From Tellurirhabdus bombi (GTDB lineage Bacteria > Bacteroidota > Bacteroidia > Cytophagales > Spirosomataceae): a stretch of DNA of 64,000 nucleotides. Both the position numbers and the translations under genes were made by a program. The DNA is taken from positions 3,608,001 to 3,672,000 of the forward strand of contig NZ_CP090557.1 in NCBI RefSeq assembly GCF_021484805.1, written 5' to 3'. Below are positions 8,862-17,464 of the stretch, in pieces. The notes beneath the pieces were generated by a model, which saw only the letters and a list, made by a program, of their open reading frames with translations, was not told the origin of the DNA and did no database searches. Each line of letters begins with the position of its first letter. Position 1 is the stretch's first letter.

Positions 8862-8897
8862 CTTTTTTCACGAATCTCTCTTTTTTTACGAATTTCC
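8862..8897. repeat. 18-bp imperfect tandem direct repeat
   Basis: CTTTTTTCACGAATCTCT (8862-8879) is followed directly by CTTTTTTTACGAATTTCC (8880-8897), identical at 15 of 18 positions. It lies between the divergent GntR gene and the small membrane protein gene and could bind a regulator twice on nearly the same helix face. Confidence 0.45.
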
Positions 8898-8936
8898 TCG
8901 GGATTATTATAACCTTTTGTGGCGATAAAATATTTT

Positions 8937-9317
8937 ATGAAATTATTTCTGCGCGTTTTAAAACTTTCTTTCTACATTAGCGTATTAATAGTACACAAGT
9001 ACTACCTATTCATGGCAAATTCTCTATATATCGTAGGCTTACTTTTGAATGCAATCATCCTAGGGTTGATGCTAAGCCGTAAACAATTCAGGCAGCAACC
9101 GCGCCTTTTGCTTCTTGTTTTACCCGTTAATCTGCTTATGCTGGTTGGCTCTTTTTCGTATTTATCGAACAGCACTTCTTCAGCGGCAACCCAAATAACA
9201 CCGGCCACGCACGAAACAAAGGATACTCAACCCACTGTTTCTGACTCGGAAACTGGCCTTGCATTAGAAAAAAAGGATGCTTCAAAGCGTAAATACAAAG
9301 CAATTGCCAGCTTCTAA
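8937..9317 (+). CDS. Small hypothetical membrane protein
   Basis: About 126 residues, no recognised family. Up to three hydrophobic segments are visible (around FLRVLKLSFYISVLIV, SLYIVGLLLNAIILGLML and LLLLVLPVNLLMLVGSF), followed by a Ser/Thr-rich, then charged tail (EKKDASKRKYK). The start is uncertain: GTG at 8919, ATG at 8937 and ATG at 9012 (giving 101 residues) are all possible. It stands alone between a regulator and a Tat-exported isomerase-like protein. 9318-9606 is AT-rich and holds only a weak TTG-started frame that I do not call. Confidence 0.45.
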   Translation: MKLFLRVLKLSFYISVLIVHKYYLFMANSLYIVGLLLNAIILGLMLSRKQFRQQPRLLLLVLPVNLLMLVGSFSYLSNSTSSAATQITPATHETKDTQPTVSDSETGLALEKKDASKRKYKAIASF

Positions 9318-9606
9318 GTAGTTTTTCAATTTAGTTGAATACCTATTTATTAATTGGTGCCTATACATTTAATAGTATTCAGGTAGTTGCTTGCAAAGTC
9401 ATTCTACTTGTTTTTATACTTCTTTTACCTTCACTTAGTATCTTCTTAATTTTTCCGTTGACTTTGACCGCATCAAAGTGTCAGCAGCTTGCGGAAACTT
9501 TGCATTTTTCTTTGCTGCTACTTGATTCGTTTAGTTAATTCTCCCGTTAAAAATTATTTTTAGGCTATAATCATCGTTTTACAGGATATCTCCTTTCCTA
9601 AAACCT

Positions 9607-10539
9607 ATGTATAGTCGTCGGTCTTTTTTAAAACATGTTGGTGCGCTTACAGCGGCATCCGTGGCCCTTCCTGGTCTGGCAAATGCGCCGGTTAAGAAAA
9701 TGTTCTTTGAGATTTCCTTAGCCGAGTGGTCGCTTAATAAAGAACTGAGAAATAAGAAGTTAACCAATCTCGATTTTCCGGTTGTTGCAAAAAAAGATTT
9801 TGGAATTGACATTGTTGAATACGTCAACCAATTCTTTCAGGATAAAGCCAAAGATACGGCCTACCTGAATGAGCTTCTCAAACGCTGTAAGGACAATGGC
9901 GTTCGCAACCACCTCATCATGATTGATAACGAAGGTGGTTTGGCCGAAACAGACGCAGCAAAACGCAATGAGGCCGTTGAGAATCACAAAAAATGGGTAG
10001 AATGCGCTAAATACCTGGGTTGCAAAACCATCCGGGTAAACTCTTTTGGCCGGGGAACGCGGGAAGAAGTCGCCAAAGCCGCCGTGGAGGGGCTAAGCAA
10101 ACTCGGCGAATTTGCGAAACCTGTAGGCATCAACATCATTGTTGAAAATCACGGAGGTTACTCGTCGGATGGCCAGTGGCTAGCGAATGTCATGAAACAA
10201 GTAGGCATGAAAAACGTGGGCACTTTACCCGATTTCGGTAACTTCTGCATTAAACGAAGCGACGGCAGCGAATGGGGCGGCAAGTGCCAGGAAGAATATG
10301 ACCGTTACCAGGGCGTAACCGAAATGATGCCTTACGCCAAGGGCGTTAGCGCCAAAGCCCACGACTTTGATGCCGCCGGGAACAGCACGGATATCGACTA
10401 CAACCGAATGATGAAAATTGTCAAAGACAGCGGTTTCAAAGGGATCGTCGGAATCGAATACGAAGGTTCTACTTTGGATGCCTACGAAGGTATTCGCAAA
10501 ACCAAAGCGCTGCTTGAGCGCGTCGGAGCAACCGTTTAA
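9607..10539 (+). CDS. Tat-exported sugar phosphate isomerase/epimerase-like protein
   Basis: 310 residues. The N-terminus has a twin-arginine signal (SRRSFLKHVGALTAASVALPGLANA), so the product is probably exported folded to the periplasm. The rest is a xylose-isomerase-like TIM barrel: FEISLAEWSLN, GIDIVEYVNQFF, NIIVENHGGYSSDG, GTLPDFGNFC and VGIEYEGS, whose Glu, His and Asp residues are typical of metal sites in this superfamily. The substrate is unknown. Its proximity to the rhamnose locus suggests a sugar-related role but is not proof. It ends 8 bases before a strong hairpin shared with the convergent SDR gene. Confidence 0.85.
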   Translation: MYSRRSFLKHVGALTAASVALPGLANAPVKKMFFEISLAEWSLNKELRNKKLTNLDFPVVAKKDFGIDIVEYVNQFFQDKAKDTAYLNELLKRCKDNGVRNHLIMIDNEGGLAETDAAKRNEAVENHKKWVECAKYLGCKTIRVNSFGRGTREEVAKAAVEGLSKLGEFAKPVGINIIVENHGGYSSDGQWLANVMKQVGMKNVGTLPDFGNFCIKRSDGSEWGGKCQEEYDRYQGVTEMMPYAKGVSAKAHDFDAAGNSTDIDYNRMMKIVKDSGFKGIVGIEYEGSTLDAYEGIRKTKALLERVGATV

Positions 10540-10547
10540 GGCTTTTA

Positions 10548-10580
10548 CGTGAAGAGTTAGTAAGCCGCTAACTCTTCACG
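10548..10580. terminator. Bidirectional hairpin between convergent genes
   Basis: CGTGAAGAGTTAG (10548-10560) pairs perfectly with CTAACTCTTCACG (10568-10580) across a 7-nt loop. It sits in the 51-bp gap between the isomerase-like gene and the convergent SDR gene. It lacks a long T-tract, but position and symmetry suit a two-way terminator. Confidence 0.6.
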
Positions 10581-10590
10581 CAACGCGCTA

Positions 10591-11295
10591 TTATTTCAAA
10601 CTTCCCATTCCTCCGTCCACACCAATTACCTGCCCTGTAATCCAGCTTGCCTGATCCGACAAAATAAATGCGGCCATGGCAGCAATGTCTTCTGGCTTCC
10701 CCACCCGACCGAGGGGGTGCCGTTTGTTGGCCGCTTCCCGGCGGTCGCCTTCCAGCAATTCTTCAGCCAAAGGCGTATCCGTCAGGGAAGGTGCAATGGC
10801 ATTAACCCGAATGCCGTACGTGGCAAACTCTGCCGCTAACGATTTGGCCAACCCTTCTACGGCTGATTTTGCTACCGAAACTGACGTATGCAAGCCAATG
10901 CCAACTTTAGCCGCTACAGTACTAAATAGCACCACGCTGGCCATCTTCGACTTTTTCAAAGCGGTGAAGGACCCCTTTATTGTTTCGATAGCGCCCATGA
11001 CATTGGTCTGAAAATCAGCCTGGTAGTCATCTGGTTGAAGACGCTGAAAGGGTTTTAGATTGATGGTACCAGGACAATAAACCAACCCGTGAAGTTCTTC
11101 CGGGAGTTGCGCAAAAGCGTCTCCTAAAGGTTGGGTTACATCCCATTCGATATGGGTAGATTGGATGCCTTCCGGCTGCCGCCGCCCGGCCGTTATCAAG
11201 GTTGCCCCCTGTTCCTGTAAAAGCTGGGCCAATGCGTGTCCAATGCCCGAACTGGCACCAACGATAAGGATTGTTTTTCCGGTGAAAGATGACAT
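10591..11295 (-). CDS. SDR-family protein lacking the catalytic tyrosine
   Basis: 234 residues with a clear Rossmann SDR fold: ILIVGASSGIGHALA near the N-terminus for NAD(P), the active-site serine in LFSTVAAKVG, and the C-terminal GQVIGVDGGMG. Where classical SDRs have Y-x-x-x-K, this one reads V-S-V-A-K (HTSVSVAKSAVEGL); the codon in the Tyr position is GTT. The Lys is kept. It may therefore use another proton donor or act non-catalytically. It is third in a run with PTPS/QueD and FolE genes, which suggests a pterin role (compare sepiapterin reductase and FolM, both SDRs), but this is inference. Confidence 0.85.
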   Translation of the reverse strand: MSSFTGKTILIVGASSGIGHALAQLLQEQGATLITAGRRQPEGIQSTHIEWDVTQPLGDAFAQLPEELHGLVYCPGTINLKPFQRLQPDDYQADFQTNVMGAIETIKGSFTALKKSKMASVVLFSTVAAKVGIGLHTSVSVAKSAVEGLAKSLAAEFATYGIRVNAIAPSLTDTPLAEELLEGDRREAANKRHPLGRVGKPEDIAAMAAFILSDQASWITGQVIGVDGGMGSLK

Positions 11296-11300
11296 AAAAT

Positions 11301-11360
11301 CAATAGATTATAGGTTGAATAAGCCAGTAATTCAACTAGCCTTTAACCTATAATCTATTG
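11301..11360. repeat. 16-bp perfect inverted repeat between folE and the SDR gene
   Basis: CAATAGATTATAGGTT (11301-11316) is the exact complement of AACCTATAATCTATTG (11345-11360), 28 bases apart. A smaller inner pair is TTGAAT (11315-11320) with ATTCAA (11330-11335). On the minus strand the distal arm ends 5 bases before the SDR ATG, so folding would cover its ribosome-binding region; it could also act as a folE terminator or an operator. Confidence 0.65.
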
Positions 11361-11365
11361 TCTAC

Positions 11366-12100
11366 CTATAAAGTTGGGCAAGGCGTCGTAATATGTTTTA
11401 AAAACTCGCTACGAGTCGCTTCTTCCTTGAATTTACCTCCGTAATAGACCGTCACGGTTGAGCTGGCGATGTCGTTCACTCCGCGTGTTGACACGCACAA
11501 ATGGCGCGCATCGATCACAACGGCTACGTCTTCTGTTTTTAGTACCTCTCTTAACTCGTTGGCAATCTGTACCGTCAGCCGTTCCTGTACTTGTGGACGC
11601 TTCGAGTAATATTGAACGATCCGATTCAATTTTGACAAACCAATAACTTTACCGCTGGACATATACGCCACGTGTGCCTTTCCAACAATCGGGACAAAGT
11701 GGTGTTCGCAGGTTGAGTGCACCGTGATGTCTTTCTCAACCAGCATTTCGTTGTACTTATACCGGTTTTCAAACAAGGTTGCCTTGGGCTTGTTCGCCGG
11801 ATTCAACCCTTTAAAGGTTTCCTGTACGTACATTTTCGCCACCCGCAAAGGCGTTCCCTGCAAACTATCGTCGGTCAGGTCAAGCCCAAGGATGTTCATG
11901 ATTTCGCGAAAATGCTCTTCAATCAACTCAATTTTGTGCCCATCCGACAACGAAAAAGCATCCTCCCGCAAAGGCGTTTCCAGCGAAGTACCAATGTGTT
12001 CATCCCCTAATTCGTCCACGGGAGCCTCATCGTTAAGCGGTGCAGAATAATACCGGTTTTCGTTAGGCGGGATATTCGACGAAGTTCCGTTCGGTTTCAT
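11366..12100 (-). CDS. folE: GTP cyclohydrolase I
   Basis: 244 residues. It converts GTP to dihydroneopterin triphosphate, the first step to folate and other pterins. Zinc ligands are visible as Cys131 and His134 in STCEHHF and Cys202 in HLCVSTRG. The C-terminal part is the standard domain, preceded by an unusual ~50-residue polar extension of unknown function. The gene overlaps the end of the upstream PTPS/QueD gene by 38 bases, so the two are translationally linked. The ATG at 12100 is the only good start. Confidence 0.96.
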   Translation of the reverse strand: MKPNGTSSNIPPNENRYYSAPLNDEAPVDELGDEHIGTSLETPLREDAFSLSDGHKIELIEEHFREIMNILGLDLTDDSLQGTPLRVAKMYVQETFKGLNPANKPKATLFENRYKYNEMLVEKDITVHSTCEHHFVPIVGKAHVAYMSSGKVIGLSKLNRIVQYYSKRPQVQERLTVQIANELREVLKTEDVAVVIDARHLCVSTRGVNDIASSTVTVYYGGKFKEEATRSEFLKHITTPCPTL

Positions 12101-12482
12101 ATAAGCGAATTTTTAAATCAAGGGATTCGTTAATGTGCGGGCGTAGTTTGTCGTAGATAACAATGGCGATATTCTCGGCAGTTGGATTGATGTTTTTGAA
12201 CTCTTCCGTATCCAGGTTTAAGTTTCTATGATCAAACCGATCCGTGACCTGCTCTTTGATGAGGTCGCTCAGCAGCTTCATGTCGTATACATAACCTGTC
12301 TTGCTGTCAACTTCGCCCGTCACCTGCACGATCAGTTCGTAATTATGACCGTGGTAGTGCGGATTGTTGCACTTGCCAAAAACGCGCTGATTTACCTCCT
12401 CCGTCCATTCGGGATTGTGCAATCGATGCGCCGCGTTAAAGTGTTCTTTTCGAAACACTGCCACCTGTTTTTTCGTACTCAT
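12063..12482 (-). CDS. 6-pyruvoyltetrahydropterin synthase / 6-carboxytetrahydropterin synthase family (QueD-like)
   Basis: 139 residues, normal family length. Zinc-binding histidines are in AAHRL (His19) and NPHYHGHNY, and the catalytic Cys is in GKCNNPHYHGH. Enzymes of this family use dihydroneopterin triphosphate, the FolE product, for either queuosine precursor (QueD) or biopterin synthesis (PTPS). GKCNNP resembles PTPS as well as some QueD proteins, so the reaction is not settled by sequence. No queC or queE is present in the window. First gene of the run PTPS-folE-SDR; the 410-bp region upstream (12483-12892) holds no gene or RNA I recognise apart from the fucP-side promoter. Confidence 0.92.
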   Translation of the reverse strand: MSTKKQVAVFRKEHFNAAHRLHNPEWTEEVNQRVFGKCNNPHYHGHNYELIVQVTGEVDSKTGYVYDMKLLSDLIKEQVTDRFDHRNLNLDTEEFKNINPTAENIAIVIYDKLRPHINESLDLKIRLYETERNFVEYPA

Positions 12483-12791
12483 GCTCTACGCAGAAACTCA
12501 AAGGTTTCTTATCAGGGATTTATTACTACCAACTCAACTGTCGTCAGAAAGGTTGTCTGCAACACAGCTTGAGCCGTCAAGCGGTAGGGATTAGCCACTG
12601 CGCTTTTAGGAAAGCAATTGCTGTTACGCAGGGTTAACACCTCCCCCTTTATTTTGGTTCATTTGTGCCTCTACGCCCTTGTAAGCCGCAAAAAAGAAGA
12701 TTTTGGAAGAACATTCGCCGGATTTGAAAAAAACACCCAGCTTCGAAAGTAAACAAACTACAATTCAAAACTTTATTCCCTAAAACAACGC

Positions 12792-12799
12792 TATCTTTG
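12792..12799 (+). promoter_or_regulatory. Bacteroidota -7 box for the hexose transporter operon
   Basis: TATCTTTG fits TAnnTTTG exactly. No convincing -33 TTTG is found 19-20 bases upstream. The predicted transcript would start near 12806, leaving a leader of about 90-110 nt before the transporter gene. Confidence 0.45.
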
Positions 12800-12913
12800 C
12801 GTTATGCAATAGTTTTTAAAAAAATTTAATAATGATAAAGTAATAATGAGTGCATGTCTGGTTGAACAGCCTTATATTCATTGTTCCTTTTGATGTTTAC
12901 TTTAACCAAGCCC

Positions 12914-14146
12914 ATGACGCCTACTGCTTCTCAACCCAAGACCCGCTCCTATCTTGGTCCACTTCTGATTGTTGGTGCCTTATTTTTCATTTTCGGTTTT
13001 GTTACCTGGCTAAACAGCGTTCTGATTGCGTTTTTCAAGCAGGCTTTTCAGCTAAGCACCTTTTCGTCCAACCTGGTTGCCTTTGCTTTTTTTATTTCCT
13101 ACACCCTGATGGCGATTCCATCGTCTCAGGTCTTGAAAAAGACGGGTTTTAAAAACGGCATGTCGGCGGGGCTACTCGTAATGGCTGTCGGAACCTTGAT
13201 TTTCGTACCCGCTGCCAAGGCTGTTTCGTATCCTTTCTTTCTGGCGGGCCTTTTTCTGATCGGCATTGGCCTGACCGTGCTGCAAACGGCTTCTAACCCT
13301 TACGTAACCATCCTTGGTCCCCGCGAGAGTGCCGCCCAACGCATCAGCTTCATGGGGGTAGCCAACAAACTGGCCGGGATTTGCAGCCAGTTGATATTCG
13401 GAACGCTCTTTCTCTCCGGCTCCGATTCATCTGTAGGCACCAGCAGCCTCGATAAAGTGGTCGTTCCTTACCTGATCATGACCGGAGTTCTCATTGTTTT
13501 GGCCTTGCTGATTCGCTTTTCAACCCTTCCCGAAGTTTCGGAGGAACAAGACGATGAACCGACGGCAGCTACTGTGCCAACTACGCATACCAGCGTGGGA
13601 CAATTCCCAAATCTGGTACTGGGTGTACTGGCTATCTTCTGTTATGTTGGCGTAGAAGTGATTTCGGGCGACACCATTATCAATTACGGTACGGCCATCG
13701 GCTTTACTAATGACGAGGCGAAATACTTCACCACTTATACACTGTATGGAATGTTAGGCGGCTACATTCTGGGAATTTTGCTTATTCCCCGCTACGTCTC
13801 TCAACACACCGCCTTACGCTTTGGCACGATCTTAGGCGTTCTTTTGACGGTGGGTTCTCTGGTGACCAGTGGCTTTACGTCGGTTTTATGCATTGCCTTA
13901 CTGGGTTTTGCCATTGCTCCCATCTGGCCCGCCCTCTGGCCTCTGGCACTCAACCGTCTGGGACGGTTTACCAAAATCGGATCTGCTTTGTTAATTATGG
14001 GGATTTCGGGAGGTGCTCTTTTACCGCTTCTGCACGGTTATTTAACCGATACCGTTAGTCCACAGTTAGCTTATGCGCTTTTGTTACCGCTTCTGGCTTA
14101 TATTCTTTATTACGCCTTTATCGGGTATAAAAAAACAAGTTGGTAA
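12914..14146 (+). CDS. MFS sugar:proton symporter, FucP/GluP (fucose or glucose/galactose permease) family
   Basis: About 410 residues with roughly twelve hydrophobic segments, no signal peptide. FucP-family features include LIVGALFFIFGFVTWLNSVL in helix 1, TASNPYVTILG after helix 4, a central charged loop (EEQDDEPTAATVP) and a late segment with IAPIWPALWPLALN. The family imports L-fucose, glucose or galactose with protons. The galactokinase-like gene 37 bases downstream favours a hexose such as galactose. An ATG at 12893 and a TTG at 12881 are alternative starts; 12914 is chosen because the family-like sequence begins there. Confidence 0.88.
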   Translation: MTPTASQPKTRSYLGPLLIVGALFFIFGFVTWLNSVLIAFFKQAFQLSTFSSNLVAFAFFISYTLMAIPSSQVLKKTGFKNGMSAGLLVMAVGTLIFVPAAKAVSYPFFLAGLFLIGIGLTVLQTASNPYVTILGPRESAAQRISFMGVANKLAGICSQLIFGTLFLSGSDSSVGTSSLDKVVVPYLIMTGVLIVLALLIRFSTLPEVSEEQDDEPTAATVPTTHTSVGQFPNLVLGVLAIFCYVGVEVISGDTIINYGTAIGFTNDEAKYFTTYTLYGMLGGYILGILLIPRYVSQHTALRFGTILGVLLTVGSLVTSGFTSVLCIALLGFAIAPIWPALWPLALNRLGRFTKIGSALLIMGISGGALLPLLHGYLTDTVSPQLAYALLLPLLAYILYYAFIGYKKTSW

Positions 14147-14183
14147 CGGTTGAGTTAAACACGAATACCCAATTAACTCACGT

Positions 14184-15272
14184 ATGGATTCCTTAACTGC
14201 TTCTACCCCCGGCCGGATTTGCTTGTTCGGCGAACATCAGGACTATCTAGGCTTACCCGTTATAGCGGCGGCCATATCCCGTCGGGTCACCATCACCGGA
14301 AGCCAGCGAAAGGACGCCAACGTCATTATTAACTTACCCGACATCAATAGCCGCGAGGAGTTTAGCCTGACGGGCGAACCGCTGGCTTACACGCACCAGC
14401 GCGATTATTTCCGCAGTGCTTATAACGTGCTGATGAAACATGGGTTCACGTTCTCGCACGGCGTTGACTGTGAAGTTCACGGTACGATTCCACTCAACTC
14501 AGGAACATCCAGCTCTTCGGCGCTGGTTGTTTCCTGGTTGCATTTTCTGGTCGAAACCAGCGACCGGCCCCGCCTTCTGAGCCGCCGCCGACTGGGTGAA
14601 CTGGCCTACGAAGCCGAAGTGCTTGAGTTTGGTGAGCCGGGCGGTATGATGGATCACTATACAACGGCAATCGGCAATGTGATTTACCTCGAATCGCAGC
14701 CGCAACTTTACATTGAAGAACTACACCCTAAGTTAGGTTCCTTTGTCTTGGGCGATTCCGGTGAACCCAAAGACACCTTAACCATTTTGTCCCGACTTCG
14801 TAATGAAGTGAATGCATTGGTTAAAAAGCTTCAGGAGGCCAACCCCACGTTTGAATTAGCCACTACTGACACCTTTGAGCTTGACGACTTTGACTCCATG
14901 CTCTCCGAGGACGAAAAAATGTTGATCAGGGCCACCGTGTCAAACCGGGATATTCTCCGCGAAGCGCGCCAGGTGCTGGAGGCTGCTGATCTGGATCACA
15001 TTCGTTTGGGTAATCTCTTAAATCGGCACCAGGCTGTTCTTCGCGACCAGCTTCAGGTATCAACTCCGAAAATCGACAACATGGTAGAAGCAGCCCTAGC
15101 TGCTGGGGCGTTGGGCGCTAAAATAAATGGCTCAGGCGGTGGCGGTTGCATGTTTGCGTATGCCCCCGGCCATGCGGCCACGGTTGCCGAGGCGATTGAA
15201 CGCGTGGGTGGGAAAGCCTACATTGTCAACATCGATCCGGGAACGCTGGCCGAGCCTATGCCGGTGCGCTAA
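14184..15272 (+). CDS. GHMP-family sugar kinase, galactokinase-like
   Basis: 362 residues. The N-terminal signature GRICLFGEHQDYLGLPV resembles the galactokinase motif GR-x-N-x-IGEH-x-DY but with substitutions (ICLF for VNLI, Q for T). GHMP motif 2 is IPLNSGTSSSSALV and motif 3 is AKINGSGGGGCMFAY. It therefore phosphorylates a small sugar with ATP; galactose is likely but the changed signature leaves other sugars open. It follows the hexose transporter closely on the same strand, so uptake and phosphorylation are probably co-regulated. Confidence 0.82.
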   Translation: MDSLTASTPGRICLFGEHQDYLGLPVIAAAISRRVTITGSQRKDANVIINLPDINSREEFSLTGEPLAYTHQRDYFRSAYNVLMKHGFTFSHGVDCEVHGTIPLNSGTSSSSALVVSWLHFLVETSDRPRLLSRRRLGELAYEAEVLEFGEPGGMMDHYTTAIGNVIYLESQPQLYIEELHPKLGSFVLGDSGEPKDTLTILSRLRNEVNALVKKLQEANPTFELATTDTFELDDFDSMLSEDEKMLIRATVSNRDILREARQVLEAADLDHIRLGNLLNRHQAVLRDQLQVSTPKIDNMVEAALAAGALGAKINGSGGGGCMFAYAPGHAATVAEAIERVGGKAYIVNIDPGTLAEPMPVR

Positions 15273-15330
15273 AGTTAGTGTAGAGGCTAACTTCACCCCC
15301 TTTTTGAAACGTCTTGGCCGTTTATTTCGT

Positions 15331-15338
15331 TACCTTTG
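15331..15338 (+). promoter_or_regulatory. -7 box upstream of ispG
   Basis: TACCTTTG matches TAnnTTTG, giving a predicted start near 15345 and a leader of about 23 nt before the ATG at 15368. A TTTG occurs at 15303-15306, but the spacing of 24 is longer than usual. Confidence 0.45.
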
Positions 15339-15367
15339 CAGAAAGATTTCGACGAAACAAAGCAGCC

Positions 15368-17404
15368 ATGCAAGTCCTCTTACCGCACACGGACGCGATC
15401 AACAAGCAACTCCTGTACTGCAATTCATTGACCGAGTATTCACGCCGTAAAACAATCACCGTCCAAGTGGGCGACGTTCCACTTGGCTCTGATTACCCCA
15501 TACGTGTGCAGTCAATGACAACAGTGGATACCATGGATACACTGGGTTCTGTGGAACAGTGCATTCGCATGATCGAAACCGGTTGTGAATACGTTCGGAT
15601 TACCGCTCCCAGCGTTAAAGAGGCGCAAAACCTGGATAATATTCGGAAGGAATTACGGCTGCGGGGCTACACAACGCCTCTAGTGGCCGATATTCACTTT
15701 ACGCCCAATGCTGCTGAGCTGGCCGCCCGCATCGTAGAAAAAGTGCGGATCAACCCCGGCAACTACGCCGACCGCAAGCGCTTTGAACACATTGATTATA
15801 CCGATGCGTCCTACGCGGCGGAACTGGAACGCATTCGCGATAAGTTTTTACCCCTGATTCGGATTTGTAAAGAATACGGTACGGCCATGCGCATTGGTAC
15901 CAACCACGGTTCTTTGTCGGATCGCATTTTGAGTCGCTACGGGGATACACCCGCCGGGATGGTCGAATCGGCGCTGGAATTTTTGCGTATCTGTGAGGAC
16001 GAGAATTATTACAACATCGTCCTTTCCATGAAATCCAGCAATACGCAGGTTATGGTAGAAGCTTATCGTTTACTGGCCCAGCGGCTGAACGAAGAAGGCT
16101 TAAAGCCGTATCCCTTGCACCTGGGCGTTACGGAAGCGGGCGAAGCCGAAGACGGTCGGATTAAATCGGCAGTCGGCATAGGCACGCTGCTGGAAGATGG
16201 CTTGGGCGATACAGTGCGTGTTTCCCTTACTGAAGACCCTGAATTCGAAGCACCCGTAGCCAGCGCCTTGATTCAACGCTATACCCACCGTGCCGAAAAA
16301 TCTCAGCCAATCCCGTCGGTTGAAACTTATCCAATTGATCCCTTTCAGTATACGCGTCGTAAAACACACGAAGTGGCCAACTTTGGTGGATTAAATGTGC
16401 CCCGAGTTATCGCTGATTATTCCCAAATTGCGGTAGCTGACCACGAGCAATTGCGTCCCATTGGTCATTTTTACCTGCCTGTACCCGACAAATGGCGCAT
16501 GAATGATCTGGGAGCCGATTATGTCTATACGGGTTCCCGGCCAGTCCCATTCATGTTGCCCAACGGGTTGAAAGAAATTCAGGATTATGCCCTCTGGCAA
16601 TCGGCAGCCGATCAGGTTCATAAGTTTCCGTTATGGACGCCCGCGTCTTTTCTGGCTGCGCATCAGCAAACGGCTGCGCTTCACCCTACCCTTAATTTTG
16701 TTAAACTGACCCTATCCGACTGGACGCCAGAGCTAGCGACGGTACTGAAGCAAACGCAACAGGTAGTTTTGATTGCCGCAACGGACAATGAGCACGCCCT
16801 GGCTGATATGCGTCGTCTATACGTCGAGTTGATCAATCAGCAGATTACCTGCCCGGTTGTCTCGCTGCGTAGCTTTCCGCATACACAGGGAGATTCGCTG
16901 CAACTTTACGCCGCGACGGATTTGGGAGGCTTATTGATTGATGGTTTGGGCGATGGTGTCTGGTTATCTACGGATCAGTTACCGGAGCTTGCCCATGACG
17001 AACAGTTAGCAACCGCTGGCCGTTACAACTCCCTGGCTTTCGGCATTTTGCAGGCGGCCCGGACCCGGATGTCCAAAACAGAATACATTTCCTGTCCTTC
17101 CTGCGGACGCACCTTGTTTGATTTACAGGAGACAACGGCCACGATTCGCAAGCGGACCGATCACCTCAAAGGCGTCAAAATTGGCATCATGGGGTGTATT
17201 GTAAACGGTCCGGGAGAAATGGCGGATGCCGATTACGGCTATGTAGGCATTGGCAAAGACAAAATTGCGTTGTATCGAGGCCAGCAGGTTATCAAAAAAT
17301 CGGTTCCGGCTGGACGGGCTGTAGATGAGTTGATCGAACTTATTCGGGAAGATGGCCGTTGGCTAGAACCTGAAACGGTATTGAACGAAGAAGTAGCCCA
17401 ATAA
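15368..17404 (+). CDS. ispG: (E)-4-hydroxy-3-methylbut-2-enyl-diphosphate synthase, long form
   Basis: 678 residues, much longer than E. coli IspG (~370). It is the form with a large domain inserted between the N-terminal TIM barrel (RKTITVQVGDVPLGSDYPIRVQSM; SVGIGTLLEDGLGDTVRVSL) and the C-terminal [4Fe-4S] domain (CPSCGRTLF near 576 and GIMGCIVNGPGEMADADYGY), as also known from plants and chlamydiae. It makes HMBPP in the MEP isoprenoid pathway. A TTG at 15314 would extend it; the ATG at 15368 just after the -7 box is preferred. Confidence 0.96.
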   Translation: MQVLLPHTDAINKQLLYCNSLTEYSRRKTITVQVGDVPLGSDYPIRVQSMTTVDTMDTLGSVEQCIRMIETGCEYVRITAPSVKEAQNLDNIRKELRLRGYTTPLVADIHFTPNAAELAARIVEKVRINPGNYADRKRFEHIDYTDASYAAELERIRDKFLPLIRICKEYGTAMRIGTNHGSLSDRILSRYGDTPAGMVESALEFLRICEDENYYNIVLSMKSSNTQVMVEAYRLLAQRLNEEGLKPYPLHLGVTEAGEAEDGRIKSAVGIGTLLEDGLGDTVRVSLTEDPEFEAPVASALIQRYTHRAEKSQPIPSVETYPIDPFQYTRRKTHEVANFGGLNVPRVIADYSQIAVADHEQLRPIGHFYLPVPDKWRMNDLGADYVYTGSRPVPFMLPNGLKEIQDYALWQSAADQVHKFPLWTPASFLAAHQQTAALHPTLNFVKLTLSDWTPELATVLKQTQQVVLIAATDNEHALADMRRLYVELINQQITCPVVSLRSFPHTQGDSLQLYAATDLGGLLIDGLGDGVWLSTDQLPELAHDEQLATAGRYNSLAFGILQAARTRMSKTEYISCPSCGRTLFDLQETTATIRKRTDHLKGVKIGIMGCIVNGPGEMADADYGYVGIGKDKIALYRGQQVIKKSVPAGRAVDELIELIREDGRWLEPETVLNEEVAQ

Positions 17405-17464
17405 GGTTATATAGTAGTATTTCAATCATTATTTAACTCGCGCCGGCGATCCGGTAATTTTATA

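Noticed and set aside
9335-9538. 67-codon hydrophobic frame
   Set aside because: TTG start, AT-rich sequence where Leu/Phe/Ile codons arise by chance, no promoter or domain. A tiny membrane peptide cannot be fully excluded.
12483-12892. Possible riboswitch (preQ1 or tetrahydrofolate) upstream of the PTPS-folE operon
   Set aside because: I looked for the known consensus structures on the minus strand and found none. The region is kept as unannotated.
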